From: Proteiniclasticum aestuarii
Lineage (GTDB): Bacteria > Bacillota > Clostridia > Clostridiales > Clostridiaceae
Length of the DNA stretch: 64,000 bases
NCBI RefSeq assembly: GCF_017368455.1
Contig: NZ_JAFNJU010000001.1
Location: forward strand, 529,629 to 593,628
Direction of reading: 5' to 3'
Below are positions 9,109 to 17,677 of this stretch, piece by piece (positions within the stretch are counted from its first letter, which is position 1; every line of letters starts with the position of its first letter). The position numbers were made by a program, and so were the translations under genes. The notes under the pieces were generated by a model, which saw nothing but the letters and a program-made list of their open reading frames with translations, had not been told where the DNA came from and ran no database searches.

Positions 9109-9155
9109 TTGCCCTACTCCCTTTTCTGATAAATAAACACTGTTCCCAAAAAATA

Positions 9156-9184
9156 ATTATAACAGATTAACCTTAAGAATTGAA
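9156..9184 (-). promoter_or_regulatory. Possible promoter for the NusG-II/Gx operon
   Basis: TATAAT on the minus strand (9161-9156) has a weak -35 (TTCAAT) 17 bases upstream. It lies in the divergent region shared with the FMN lipoprotein gene. Confidence 0.4.
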
Positions 9185-9239
9185 TGCTTTCACCAGAAGT
9201 TTGATAAATTCATAACTAATTTACTGCACCAATATTAAA

Positions 9240-9268
9240 TTGCACAAAATCGAAAAATGCGATATGAT
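9240..9268 (+). promoter_or_regulatory. Predicted sigma-A promoter of the FMN lipoprotein gene
   Basis: TTGCAC (9240-9245) and TATGAT (9263-9268) are separated by 17 bases. The AGGAGG site and TTG start follow within 40 bases. Confidence 0.6.
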
Positions 9269-9304
9269 GAGTCCAGTAAAGAATTCAACTAGGAGGTATC
9301 TGAT

Positions 9305-9766
9305 TTGCGAAAACCAGTTCAACTGATCATCGCCGTCATGATGATGCTCACCATTGTTACAGGCTGCAGAAATACTGCAGAAAAACCCCTGCAGGATGGA
9401 ACCTATACCGTCACATTTGATGAGCCTGATTCCACCAGCTGGAAAGCGTTCATGACACTGGAGATCCTTGATGGAAAAATCGTAGCCGTCCATTATGATT
9501 ATGAAGGAACCGGTGAAAACCAGGGGAAACTGAAGTCAGAAGACGTTGCATATAACGAAGCCATGTTTGCCACAAAAGGCACCAACCCTGTCATTTATCT
9601 GGAGGAGCTTAGAAAAGCACTGCTTTTCCATCAGGATCCGGACAAGGTGGATACAGTCTCAGGCGCCACCACCTCTTCGAGAGATTTCAGAACCTTTTCC
9701 TCTGCAGCGCTTGAAGCCGCAAGAGATGGTAATGAAGAGCCCATCATCATAACTCAGCCTGAATAG
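9305..9766 (+). CDS. FMN-binding lipoprotein (covalently flavinylated electron carrier)
   Basis: The 153-residue protein has a lipoprotein signal with lipobox IVTGC (Cys21) and one FMN-bind domain. The motif VSGATTSS (Thr122) is the ApbE recognition site at which FMN is attached to threonine. It should therefore sit on the outer membrane face as a flavin electron carrier, similar in layout to one repeat of PplA. The start is TTG 9305, eight bases after AGGAGG. It is divergent from the NusG-II/Gx pair. No ApbE gene is in the window. The upstream electron donor is unknown. Confidence 0.87.
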   Translation: MRKPVQLIIAVMMMLTIVTGCRNTAEKPLQDGTYTVTFDEPDSTSWKAFMTLEILDGKIVAVHYDYEGTGENQGKLKSEDVAYNEAMFATKGTNPVIYLEELRKALLFHQDPDKVDTVSGATTSSRDFRTFSSAALEAARDGNEEPIIITQPE

Positions 9767-9804
9767 AAAAGTATGCATAGGATGAGCACCTGTGCATACT
9801 TTTC
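9766..9804. terminator. Bidirectional terminator between FMN lipoprotein and PBP genes
   Basis: GAAAAGTATGCA (9766-9777) pairs perfectly with TGCATACTTTTC (9793-9804). The A/T runs at both stem feet suit both convergent transcripts. Confidence 0.8.
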
Positions 9805-9807
9805 ATT

Positions 9808-12738
9808 TTATGGCGTATTTTCTTCCTCGGATTCCTGCTCCATGCTCTCTTCTTCATTCAAAGGAGTCTCTTCACCCGGTTCCACGTAATTCGTGGTCGG
9901 CTCCGGTGAATCATAGTCAAACTGCCGCTGATAGTCAGGAAACTCCGCTTCAAGCTGGTCTTCAAAATATTCTTCCATAACCGCAAGAGAAATGGGAGCC
10001 ACAAAAGATCCTCTGGTCACGTCATAGACAATGGCCGCAACAACAATTTCAGGATTCTCAATAGGTGCGACTGCAGTATAGACACCGAAGGCAGCACGAC
10101 CGAATTCTTCCTGATTGGTCTTCCAGGTTGCCGTACCCGTCTTTCCTCCGCTTTCAATAGGAAAATCCTTGAAGACGCTGTAAGCACCTCCACCAGGTTT
10201 GGTGGAATCATGCAGTCCTTCCAGCAGCGCATCAACCGTGGCTTTCGTGATTCCGGTCTCTTCCAGTATCACGGGTTCGTTCTCCTGAATGACGTTTCCT
10301 TCTGCATCAAGAATTCTGCTCACAAGATTGGTTTTATATCTTGTTCCACCATTGGCGATGGCTGCCAGGGCGTTGGTCACCTGCAGCAGGGTCACCTGGT
10401 TGTCCCCCTGACCCAGAGAGGAGTTCAGCACGTTTCTTGGACTGATGATTTCCGTGGACTTGTCAAAGACAATCAGGTTCGCCAGTTCTTCTGCATACCG
10501 CTTCGCTGTCTCCAGTCCAGCCGCCTCTTCTTCGGGCAGCAGCAGGATGTATTCCTGAATCACTGTGGTCAAGGATTCAATGACTTCATCGAAATCCTTT
10601 CTGATATAATTGTTGGCTTCCTCCAGACTGATGTCCAGACTTTCCCGGATTTTCACCTTGATGTTCTCTTTCGCTTTCTCGATGGTTTCTATTTCCGAAT
10701 TGTCAATGCCGATATCCAACGGCGTGAATGTCGGACCGTAATCGCTTGTTCTAGATCGGCCCGCTCTGAGAAACTCCACCACATCGAACATGAAGAGCTT
10801 CTTGGTGAGCTCCACTTTGCCGTAATGATTATATACATTCCCGTAGATACTTTCTCTGATTTCGATGCCTGTGGTGCTGTGTAGCGGCTCCTCCGGATCA
10901 TGTCCCAGTCCGAGTTTCCATGCCCATTCCGCCAGGGCATTGAGCCCTTTTGCCTGATAGAGTCGATAACCCACATCAGAGAAATACACATTGGAGGATT
11001 TGGCTATGGCTTTGGCCAGATCCGTATTCCCGTAAGAGCCTCCTCCCTCGTTGGTGATCGGTGTTCCCGTCTTGTCATTGGAGAAGGAACCTGTATCTCT
11101 GATGATGGTATTTGCGGTGATGACCCCTTCCTCGAGGGCTGCAAGACCTGTGACAATCTTGAAGGTAGATCCGGATGGGACCAGACCCTGGGTAGCGTAA
11201 TTGAAGAGTGGCTTTGCATAGAGATCGTTGTTGTCTTCAAGGTTTCCCTCATCGCCGGTTCTGAACAGATCATCCACTGTGGCAGGTCTTGTGACGTTGG
11301 ACCCTTCTTCCACGGGAACTCTGATATTCTTCTCTTGGATGAGTTCTTCCGCAAAGGTCTTATAATCCGGCGTGAAAATCTCCTTGTAGATTTCAGTGGT
11401 AAGCCTTCCAGGCACAGCGAAGATATTCGGATCATAACTGGGATAACTGGCCATGGCCAGAACATTCCCCGTATTGATATCCATTGCTATGACCGCACCT
11501 CTTGTGGCATTGGAGGAATCCTGAAAGTATCCGGCGATGGCATGCTTGGTATCTTCTTCCGAGTATCGGATGATGATGTCTTTCAGCGCCTGCTCCGCCG
11601 TATGCTGCAGATCAAGATCCAGCGTCAGCTGTACCGTGCTGCCGGGATAGGTCTCCAGTTCAAAGAGTTCGCTCACGGTTCTCCCGTTCTTGTCGACTTC
11701 TACGGTGCTTACACCCTTGCTGCCCTTCAGTCTGTTCTCATAAGCAGATTCAATTCCTTGTATTCCGATATAGTCTTTGGAAATATCATATCCTCTTTCC
11801 AAATAATAATCTTTTTTTTTCGCAGGGACCGGATTCAGATAGCCCAGGACATGGGCGGCCATGGGTCCGTAGGGATAGAATCGGATGGGATTGGTTTCCA
11901 CGTCAATGCCAGGAAGGAAACTGAGCTGCTGCATGAAAGTGAATGCACTTGCCTCACTCATATTGCTGACCAGCGTCACAGCCTTGGATCCTGAATAGCT
12001 CTCCATTCGGATGCTGTCTCTGATAAGAAGATAGGACCTGATGGTGTCCCAGTCAAAGACTTTCAGAAGCTCCTCATGAATCTCCCTGCCGTCTTTGAGT
12101 GCATAAGCTTTCTTCTCCTCAGGTGTCGGTTCTAGGGGTTCATATAGATTGTAGAAGCTGATCAGGTAGTAATAGGTCTCTTCCGGTGTAAAATCCAGGA
12201 TCAGCTCATCCAGTTCATTGGTTTCACTCTCGTTGAGATCAGCGATCTTGCTTTTTCCCGTTTTCTCTCTCATGATCGTGTTGAAGAGATAGTCATTGAT
12301 TCCCCTATCCTTCTTCCATCTGAGTTCTGCACTCCTTATGAAATCAGGATCATCGGAATTGAACTCGAATCGGAAAGGATCCGTCTTGAGACTGAATGTA
12401 TCATTAATCTCCTCGCCGGATTTTTCCAGAAGCGCTTCCACCTTATCGATGGTGGTGTAGATCTCCTTTCTGGATTCCGTTGTATCCACATAAATCAGAT
12501 TATAGCTCTGGAGCGAAGTTGCCAGGATATTTCCCTTGGCATCCATGATTTCCCCTCGCGGTGCGGCATTATCTATATTTTTTATGAATTCCACATTTGC
12601 ACGTGCGAAGTACTCATCCCCGTGGATCACCTGCAGATTGAACATCTGATTGATCAGAAGAGAAAATACCACAACCATGATGAGGAGTAGTCCTGTATAT
12701 CGATTGAATTTCTTCTTCTTCTTATTTCCCAAATTCAT
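9808..12738 (-). CDS. mrdA: Class B penicillin-binding protein 2 (peptidoglycan transpeptidase)
   Basis: This D,D-transpeptidase cross-links peptidoglycan outside the membrane, probably for cell elongation. A basic N-terminus and one membrane anchor (about residues 15-32) are followed by the PBP dimerisation domain (RGEIMDAKGNILA). The transpeptidase domain has all three motifs: S524-T-F-K, S581-S-N and K866-T-G. At 976 residues it is longer than the usual 600-700; the extra length lies in acidic insertions around 80-230 and 650-770, typical of clostridial PBP2, and the tail is very acidic. AAGGGTGATG supports ATG 12738. Confidence 0.93.
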   Translation of the reverse strand: MNLGNKKKKKFNRYTGLLLIMVVVFSLLINQMFNLQVIHGDEYFARANVEFIKNIDNAAPRGEIMDAKGNILATSLQSYNLIYVDTTESRKEIYTTIDKVEALLEKSGEEINDTFSLKTDPFRFEFNSDDPDFIRSAELRWKKDRGINDYLFNTIMREKTGKSKIADLNESETNELDELILDFTPEETYYYLISFYNLYEPLEPTPEEKKAYALKDGREIHEELLKVFDWDTIRSYLLIRDSIRMESYSGSKAVTLVSNMSEASAFTFMQQLSFLPGIDVETNPIRFYPYGPMAAHVLGYLNPVPAKKKDYYLERGYDISKDYIGIQGIESAYENRLKGSKGVSTVEVDKNGRTVSELFELETYPGSTVQLTLDLDLQHTAEQALKDIIIRYSEEDTKHAIAGYFQDSSNATRGAVIAMDINTGNVLAMASYPSYDPNIFAVPGRLTTEIYKEIFTPDYKTFAEELIQEKNIRVPVEEGSNVTRPATVDDLFRTGDEGNLEDNNDLYAKPLFNYATQGLVPSGSTFKIVTGLAALEEGVITANTIIRDTGSFSNDKTGTPITNEGGGSYGNTDLAKAIAKSSNVYFSDVGYRLYQAKGLNALAEWAWKLGLGHDPEEPLHSTTGIEIRESIYGNVYNHYGKVELTKKLFMFDVVEFLRAGRSRTSDYGPTFTPLDIGIDNSEIETIEKAKENIKVKIRESLDISLEEANNYIRKDFDEVIESLTTVIQEYILLLPEEEAAGLETAKRYAEELANLIVFDKSTEIISPRNVLNSSLGQGDNQVTLLQVTNALAAIANGGTRYKTNLVSRILDAEGNVIQENEPVILEETGITKATVDALLEGLHDSTKPGGGAYSVFKDFPIESGGKTGTATWKTNQEEFGRAAFGVYTAVAPIENPEIVVAAIVYDVTRGSFVAPISLAVMEEYFEDQLEAEFPDYQRQFDYDSPEPTTNYVEPGEETPLNEEESMEQESEEENTP

Positions 12739-13091
12739 TTCATCACCCTTAATTTTATTCTTTTCTATTATACAGCATATTCCATGATGGAATAGGACGA
12801 AAATGGTCTAATTTTTCACCTTTTCACCATACAGGATAGTTCTTAAGAAGACTTTAATCTCTTCTGACATTCTTTGAAATCCTGTGCAGTTTTTCCTATT
12901 GACGCACAAGATATAGTATAATGATTTCATAATCTGGTTTACTGATGGAAATGCCTTAGCTTCACCAAGTTTTAAGGTTTTTCCTTTACGAATTTAAGAT
13001 GTGGTCGCTATGATAGGAAGAAGATCACATAGTATACGGATAAGCATCATATACAGATGAACCAGGACAATTAATATTTTGGAGGAAAAGA
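12739..13091. other. Divergent promoter region between mrdA and the two-component system
   Basis: A minus-strand TATAAT at 12772-12767 could serve mrdA. A plus-strand TATAAT at 12917-12922 could serve the response regulator and would leave a leader of about 160 bases. Neither has a good -35 hexamer. I see no further gene or repeat here. Confidence 0.4.
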
Positions 13092-13787
13092 ATGGATAAA
13101 CAGACGATACTCATCGTAGACGATGAAAAGGAAATCAGAGATCTGATAGAAATCTATCTGTCCAATGAAGGATATGAGACCATAAAAGCCACCAACGGGG
13201 TGGAGGCACTGGAGGTCGTGGAGAAAAACCATGTGGATCTGATCATCCTGGACATCATGATGCCCAAAAAGGATGGCATTCAAGCTTGCATGGAACTGAG
13301 AAAGACCAAGAACATGCCTGTCATCATGCTTTCCGCCAAGAGTCAGGACATGGACAAGATCATGGGATTGACTTCAGGCGCAGATGATTACCTCACAAAG
13401 CCTTTCAATCCGCTGGAGCTCATTGCCCGAGTGAAATCCCAGCTGAGAAGATATTATACACTGAACTCTGAACGGCCACGAAACGACAATGTCCTGACGC
13501 TGGATGACATCACCATCAACATCAATACCAGAGAAGTGAAGAAAGGCAATGACCTGATCAAGCTGACCAAGACAGAATTCGATATGCTCGAATATATGAC
13601 CAGGAATACAGGAATCGTTCTATCCGTGGAAAAGATCTACGAGAATGTATGGAAGGAAGAATTCCTGGAGTCTGAAAACACCGTCATGGTTCATATCAGA
13701 AAACTCAGAGAGAAAATCGAAGATGATCCGAGAAATCCTAGATACATCAAAACTGTTTGGGGAGTAGGATATAAAGTTGAAAAATAG
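13092..13787 (+). CDS. OmpR/PhoB-family response regulator (VanR-like)
   Basis: The receiver domain has the acidic pair Asp10-Asp11, phosphoacceptor Asp54 (IILDIMMPKKDG), and the YLTKPF lysine. The C-terminal winged helix carries LTKTEFDMLEYM and VMVHIRKLREKIEDDPRNPRYIKTVWGVGYKVEK, typical of OmpR/PhoB DNA-binding domains. The 231-residue length is normal. ATG 13092 is preceded by TTGGAGGAAAAG. It overlaps the sensor kinase gene by 11 bases, so the two are co-translated. The sequence resembles VanR-type regulators, and an envelope role is plausible beside a PBP gene, but its targets are unknown. Confidence 0.93.
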   Translation: MDKQTILIVDDEKEIRDLIEIYLSNEGYETIKATNGVEALEVVEKNHVDLIILDIMMPKKDGIQACMELRKTKNMPVIMLSAKSQDMDKIMGLTSGADDYLTKPFNPLELIARVKSQLRRYYTLNSERPRNDNVLTLDDITININTREVKKGNDLIKLTKTEFDMLEYMTRNTGIVLSVEKIYENVWKEEFLESENTVMVHIRKLREKIEDDPRNPRYIKTVWGVGYKVEK

Positions 13788-15399
13788 GCTCAAGAAACCA
13801 AGAAAACCCGTTGCGAAGAAGCCAGACAGCAGACTAGACCAGTTCTTTACCTCTCTGGACAACTTCATACGCGCAAAAATCAGCAGCAACATTCAGCTGG
13901 AGCTGATTTTTGCTGTTGCTTTTTGTCTGGTTTTAGCATTTCTCGCCTATAACATCACCTTCAACATGACCAGAAAAGTGACCTATCAGCAGTCCATTTC
14001 CTATGAACAGGGAATCGATGACATCTCCTCTTCTGCAGAGGACATTGCCGAACGGATGCTGAATGATCTGCGGTATAAGGAAGAAGAGGACATCACGGAT
14101 GAAATGAGACAGAATGCGCGGTATCCCTCGGAAAACAATCCTGATTCCAAGCAGTTCGATATGCACACCGCCATGGAAAATCTCATTGAAGATTTCTCCA
14201 GAACCAGTACACTGAAGGTTCTAGTCACGGATCTCTCCGGTAACATGATCTACAAGACTGAGAACGTCATGGAAAACTCCGTGGATATCTTCAATGTCAT
14301 CAAGTCCGCTTACGACATTGATTTCTATCGCCGGGACAACATCGACAGTCAATCTGCCGGAGAGCTCGTCTTTGTGTATCCCATGAACTTTCTGAAGCGG
14401 GATATCTACCTGATCATCAAAGACACCCCCATCGCGGACATCCAGACCACACCCACTTACAGCTACAACAGCTCACTGGCCCTATTCATCGCATTTCTGT
14501 TTTTCATCTCGGGATTTCTGATTCTGACCAAAAACAAGATGGACTATATACAGGAACTCTCCAATACCGTCAGGATCATCTCCACCGGCAATCTGAAATA
14601 CACCGCTCCTGTGAAAGGAAATGATGAACTCACCCATCTGGCCAAAAGCATCAACATCATGGCCAGGGACATCGATCAGAAAATCGAAGAAGAGAGGAAT
14701 CTGGAGAAGACAAAGCAGGAACTCATCACAAACGTGTCCCATGACCTGAGAACTCCGCTGACCTCCATCATCGGATATCTTGGACTTGCAAAATCCAAAC
14801 GGATTTCACCCGAGCAGAAGGATGACTATATCGAAATCGCCTATTCCAAATCAGAAAGACTGAAGCAGCTGATCAATGAGCTTTTCGAATATACGAAGCT
14901 CCAGAGCCCGGACAACAAGCCGAATTTCACTGCAGTGAATCTTGTGGACCTTCTGGACCAGCTCATTGAAGAAATGATTCCCATGGCGGAAGAGAAGGGA
15001 CTGACCATCAGCAAGAACATCGCCACGAAGGATATCGTTCTCTATGCTGATGTCCCTCAGATTGTCAGGCTTTTTGAAAATCTGATTTCCAACGCCATCA
15101 AGTACTCGCACACGGATGAACCGATTCTACTTTCCGTCAAGGGACTCGATGCAAGCAGCTTTGCGACGGTGACTCTGGAGAATGCCATCGATGAAATCAG
15201 TGATGAAGAGATCACCAGAATGTTTGAACGATTTTACCGTCTCGAGAAGTCCCGTTCCAGCGAAACCGGCGGAAGCGGCCTGGGCCTGGCAATTTCGGAA
15301 AGCATCGTCCATATGCACGGTGGTCAGATTTATGCGGAGAAGATCAGCGAAAACAGAATCTCCATTACGGTGAAACTGCCTATTCTTACCAGTTCCTAA
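13777..15399 (+). CDS. Membrane sensor histidine kinase partner of the response regulator
   Basis: Two membrane segments (about 42-60 and 233-250) flank an extracytoplasmic sensor of about 170 residues. Then come a HAMP-like linker, the dimerisation/phosphoacceptor domain with NVSHDLRTPLTS (His322), and the ATPase domain with the N box (NLISNAIKYSH) and a G box (SGLGLAIS). The start is TTG 13777 inside the end of the regulator gene. The signal sensed is not evident. This architecture resembles VanS-like kinases that respond to envelope stress or antibiotics. Confidence 0.92.
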   Translation: MKNRLKKPRKPVAKKPDSRLDQFFTSLDNFIRAKISSNIQLELIFAVAFCLVLAFLAYNITFNMTRKVTYQQSISYEQGIDDISSSAEDIAERMLNDLRYKEEEDITDEMRQNARYPSENNPDSKQFDMHTAMENLIEDFSRTSTLKVLVTDLSGNMIYKTENVMENSVDIFNVIKSAYDIDFYRRDNIDSQSAGELVFVYPMNFLKRDIYLIIKDTPIADIQTTPTYSYNSSLALFIAFLFFISGFLILTKNKMDYIQELSNTVRIISTGNLKYTAPVKGNDELTHLAKSINIMARDIDQKIEEERNLEKTKQELITNVSHDLRTPLTSIIGYLGLAKSKRISPEQKDDYIEIAYSKSERLKQLINELFEYTKLQSPDNKPNFTAVNLVDLLDQLIEEMIPMAEEKGLTISKNIATKDIVLYADVPQIVRLFENLISNAIKYSHTDEPILLSVKGLDASSFATVTLENAIDEISDEEITRMFERFYRLEKSRSSETGGSGLGLAISESIVHMHGGQIYAEKISENRISITVKLPILTSS

Positions 15400-15524
15400 G
15401 AGAATTTGCGCATTTTCTTTATGTTTTACGCAAATCATAATATAATACAAGTATTGATTCACTTAGTCACAGAAGCTGATCTAGAACTAGTGAGCATAAA
15501 TACACTCAGCGGAGGCATTATTAC

Positions 15525-16652
15525 ATGAATATTGTTAAAGGAATTTTCAACAAGAAGTTTATATTTTTCTACAGCTTCCTGTTGCTGTTAATTGTATTCC
15601 TATACTTTAACAACCGGTACGATAAGGCAGAAATCACATATGCCATTATCTACATTATTTTCGGAATGATGATATCCCTTTTCTATATTCTGAAAGACTA
15701 CATCTATTCACCTGATCGAATGAATTATAAGCAGGTCATTATGGAAGATGCACTTTTCAATCATAAAGGGGAAATCATCGAGGAATTTGAAGCTTATCCA
15801 CTCTATCGTGAATTTGTGACCTTTCACCTGAACAGAACATCGGAAGATCCATACAGCGATACCGTCACTTCCATTCAGGCAGTGAAATACATGAAGAACA
15901 AAATGGTCGATTCCCTGTTCATCCCCATCGACCCGAAGGATCCGCTTCTCAAGAAATACAGCCTCACACTGAACCAGGCTGTGGGCCGTTTCCTGAGATA
16001 TGCAGGCGATCTGCCCATCATCATTTATAATCAGCCCTTCACCCATACCTATCTGAACATCAAACTGGACAAAGAAGTGCATATCTCCTTCATCGATGCC
16101 ATGAAAATGAGCAAGGATCTATACGGAATCACAAACAAACCCCTAGAGCACATCCAGAAGTATCTGAGATTGTATAATCTCGGAAACGATCCAGTGGCAG
16201 GGGCAAAAGTCATAGGAGCCATATATCTGGACTACATCTACACTGTATCAAAATATAGAACCAGGCAGGCAAGAATCATGGCCAGAAAAGGTCAGAAAAT
16301 GACAGCGCAGCCTTTACCTGAAAGAGCACCGGAAAAAATCCGCCTGACTTCCTCTGATAAGGAATCAGAAGTCAGTGCACCCGTAAGAACTCATGCAGCT
16401 TCTGAAACTGCGAGCGTTGAGAAAAGAGTGAGAGAAGATTCCTCCTTCAGCTTTGATACAAAAGTACCTGAAGAAGAGAAAAGGATCATTCCGCACAAAG
16501 ATGCTGCAGAAGAAAAAGATGTGAAAGAGAAACTGAGCCAGATGACAAGCAGCATATCACACAAGGTCGCAGACAGCATCACAGCCTTCAGAAAAGTGTT
16601 CCAGAGCAAGGAAGAAACGCATAAGGATAAAAAGCCTAATTCCAGAGACTGA
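15525..16652 (+). CDS. Membrane-anchored protein with a degenerate DnaQ-like (DEDD) exonuclease fold
   Basis: Two N-terminal membrane segments (about 12-28 and 38-56) are followed by a domain of about 150 residues and a charged, low-complexity tail (about 250-375). The domain aligns by eye with DEDDh exonucleases: FVTFHLNRTSEDPYSDTV fits the exo I strand, LPIIIYNQPFTHTYLNIKL fits exo II, and FIDAMKMSKDLYG...YLRLYNLG fits exo III. The catalytic acids are replaced: D-x-E is H101-x-N103, the exo II Asp is Thr173, and no Asp is kept in exo III. It is probably a non-catalytic nucleic-acid or protein-binding module. GGAGG precedes ATG 15525. The function is unknown. Confidence 0.6.
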   Translation: MNIVKGIFNKKFIFFYSFLLLLIVFLYFNNRYDKAEITYAIIYIIFGMMISLFYILKDYIYSPDRMNYKQVIMEDALFNHKGEIIEEFEAYPLYREFVTFHLNRTSEDPYSDTVTSIQAVKYMKNKMVDSLFIPIDPKDPLLKKYSLTLNQAVGRFLRYAGDLPIIIYNQPFTHTYLNIKLDKEVHISFIDAMKMSKDLYGITNKPLEHIQKYLRLYNLGNDPVAGAKVIGAIYLDYIYTVSKYRTRQARIMARKGQKMTAQPLPERAPEKIRLTSSDKESEVSAPVRTHAASETASVEKRVREDSSFSFDTKVPEEEKRIIPHKDAAEEKDVKEKLSQMTSSISHKVADSITAFRKVFQSKEETHKDKKPNSRD

Positions 16653-16668
16653 TAAAGGTGGTGAAACC

Positions 16669-16941
16669 ATGAAACGTTACTTGATTATCTTTACCGGACG
16701 CGTGCAAGGAGTTGGATTCAGATACCATACTTATGAGCTGGCGCAGTCACTGGGTCTCACCGGAAAGGTAAGAAATCTCATGAATGGAGATGTGGAAGTG
16801 GAAGTTCAGGGCTCGGATGAAGCATTCAACAAATTCCTTGGAGGAATCCTCAAAGGAAACGGATTCATCAAGGTCGCAGATTACTCGATGAAAGAAATTC
16901 CTGTTGTCCCTTCAGAGAAATCCTACAAAATCACCGGATAG
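16669..16941 (+). CDS. acyP: Acylphosphatase
   Basis: The 90-residue protein is a standard acylphosphatase, hydrolysing carboxyl-phosphate bonds. The signature GRVQGVGFRYHTYELA contains the catalytic arginine, and GKVRNLMNGDVEVEVQG supplies the catalytic Asn. The gene follows the pseudo-exonuclease gene by 16 bases behind an AAGGTGGTG site, so the two are probably co-transcribed. It ends at a terminator at 16954-16976. Confidence 0.95.
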   Translation: MKRYLIIFTGRVQGVGFRYHTYELAQSLGLTGKVRNLMNGDVEVEVQGSDEAFNKFLGGILKGNGFIKVADYSMKEIPVVPSEKSYKITG

Positions 16942-16953
16942 CATGACAACTTT

Positions 16954-16980
16954 AAGCGCTCTGTAACGGAGTGCTTTTTT
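16954..16980 (+). terminator. Intrinsic terminator after acyP
   Basis: AAGCGCTC (16954-16961) pairs with GGAGTGCTT (from 16969), with one G-T pair. Six T residues follow. Confidence 0.8.
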
Positions 16981-17064
16981 CTTGTCCTGCTCCAGCTGGA
17001 AGATCTGCATTCGCTGCGATATAATAGACTCAGGACTTTCAAAATAATGAGAAGAGGTGTTTAT

Positions 17065-17307
17065 ATGGATAACCCGATCAAGGGAGGCAGTGAGCCTGTC
17101 CTGGTTGAACTGAAAGCAGGAAAAAGCATATGGTGGTGCGCCTGCGGCAGAAGTGAGCTGCAGCCTTTCTGTGACGGCAGTCACAAAGGCACAACGGACA
17201 TCATGCCTTTGCTCTTTACGCCCGACAAAGATGAAGTCGTCTATCTCTGCACCTGCAAGAAGACAAAAACCCCTCCCTACTGCGACGGTTCTCATCTTGA
17301 ATACTGA
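17065..17307 (+). CDS. Tandem CDGSH-type iron-sulfur protein
   Basis: The protein of about 80 residues contains two CDGSH cluster motifs: C-A-C-G...PFCDGSH and C-T-C-K...PYCDGSH. Each supplies three Cys and one His to a labile [2Fe-2S] cluster. It has no membrane anchor, so it is a soluble cytoplasmic member, whose electron-transfer or cluster-transfer partner is unknown. ATG 17065 is preferred because GAGGTG is five bases upstream; an earlier in-frame ATG at 17047 lacks a site. It has its own terminator. Confidence 0.9.
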   Translation: MDNPIKGGSEPVLVELKAGKSIWWCACGRSELQPFCDGSHKGTTDIMPLLFTPDKDEVVYLCTCKKTKTPPYCDGSHLEY

Positions 17308-17325
17308 TCATCTATGGCAAGATAA

Positions 17326-17350
17326 GGAACATCTTTTGATGTTTCTTTTT
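17326..17350 (+). terminator. Intrinsic terminator after the CDGSH gene
   Basis: GGAACATC and GATGTTTC pair around TTTT (one G-T pair), with a T run after 17345. Confidence 0.75.
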
Positions 17351-17448
17351 CATTGCATCCCATCATCTTTTGCTATGCACACCCTATGATATAGTTACAG
17401 AAATAACAATAATTGATTTTAGGGGTATTCAATTTGTGTATTTCACGT

Positions 17449-17454
17449 TATAAT
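17449..17454 (+). promoter_or_regulatory. Probable -10 element of glmS
   Basis: TATAAT lies 48 bases upstream of the ribozyme cleavage site. The -35 is poor (TTCAAT at 15-base spacing). Confidence 0.4.
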
Positions 17455-17462
17455 AATTCGGT

Positions 17463-17646
17463 AAGGCTTAATGAATATTGAAATTTCAAGTTATTGAAAT
17501 AGCGCCAGAACCTATGGGTACATAGGTTGACGAGGACGAAGTTATCGAAAATTCGGCGGATGCTTCGCGGTATACACTACCGATAAATGTCAGGAGAAAT
17601 ACAGGAAGTGATTCCTGGGACAATCCTGCAGGGTGTATTAAGCCTT
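17463..17646 (+). ncRNA. glmS ribozyme with flanking clamp helix
   Basis: This is the GlcN6P-activated self-cleaving ribozyme of the glmS mRNA. The core reads GCGCCAGAACC..., GGTTGACGAGGACG, TTATCGAA, TTCGGCGGATGC and CCGATAAATGTCAGG, matching the conserved core and pseudoknot strands. Cleavage should fall between A17501 and G17502. Glucosamine-6-phosphate promotes cleavage and mRNA decay, giving feedback on glmS. The 5' flank 17463-17472 (AAGGCTTAAT) is perfectly complementary to 17637-17646 (ATTAAGCCTT), so a 10-bp helix could enclose the whole ribozyme. Confidence 0.93.
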
Positions 17647-17677
17647 CCTAATAATAATTTAGAGAGGGTGTTTTTTT

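Noticed and set aside
10900..11994. Long plus-strand open frame opposite mrdA
   Set aside because: It is antisense to a clear PBP coding sequence, has no ribosome site and reads as low-meaning protein.
15402..15445. Terminator after the sensor kinase (TTTGCG/CGCAAA)
   Set aside because: The short stem has a long loop and no T run; more likely chance.
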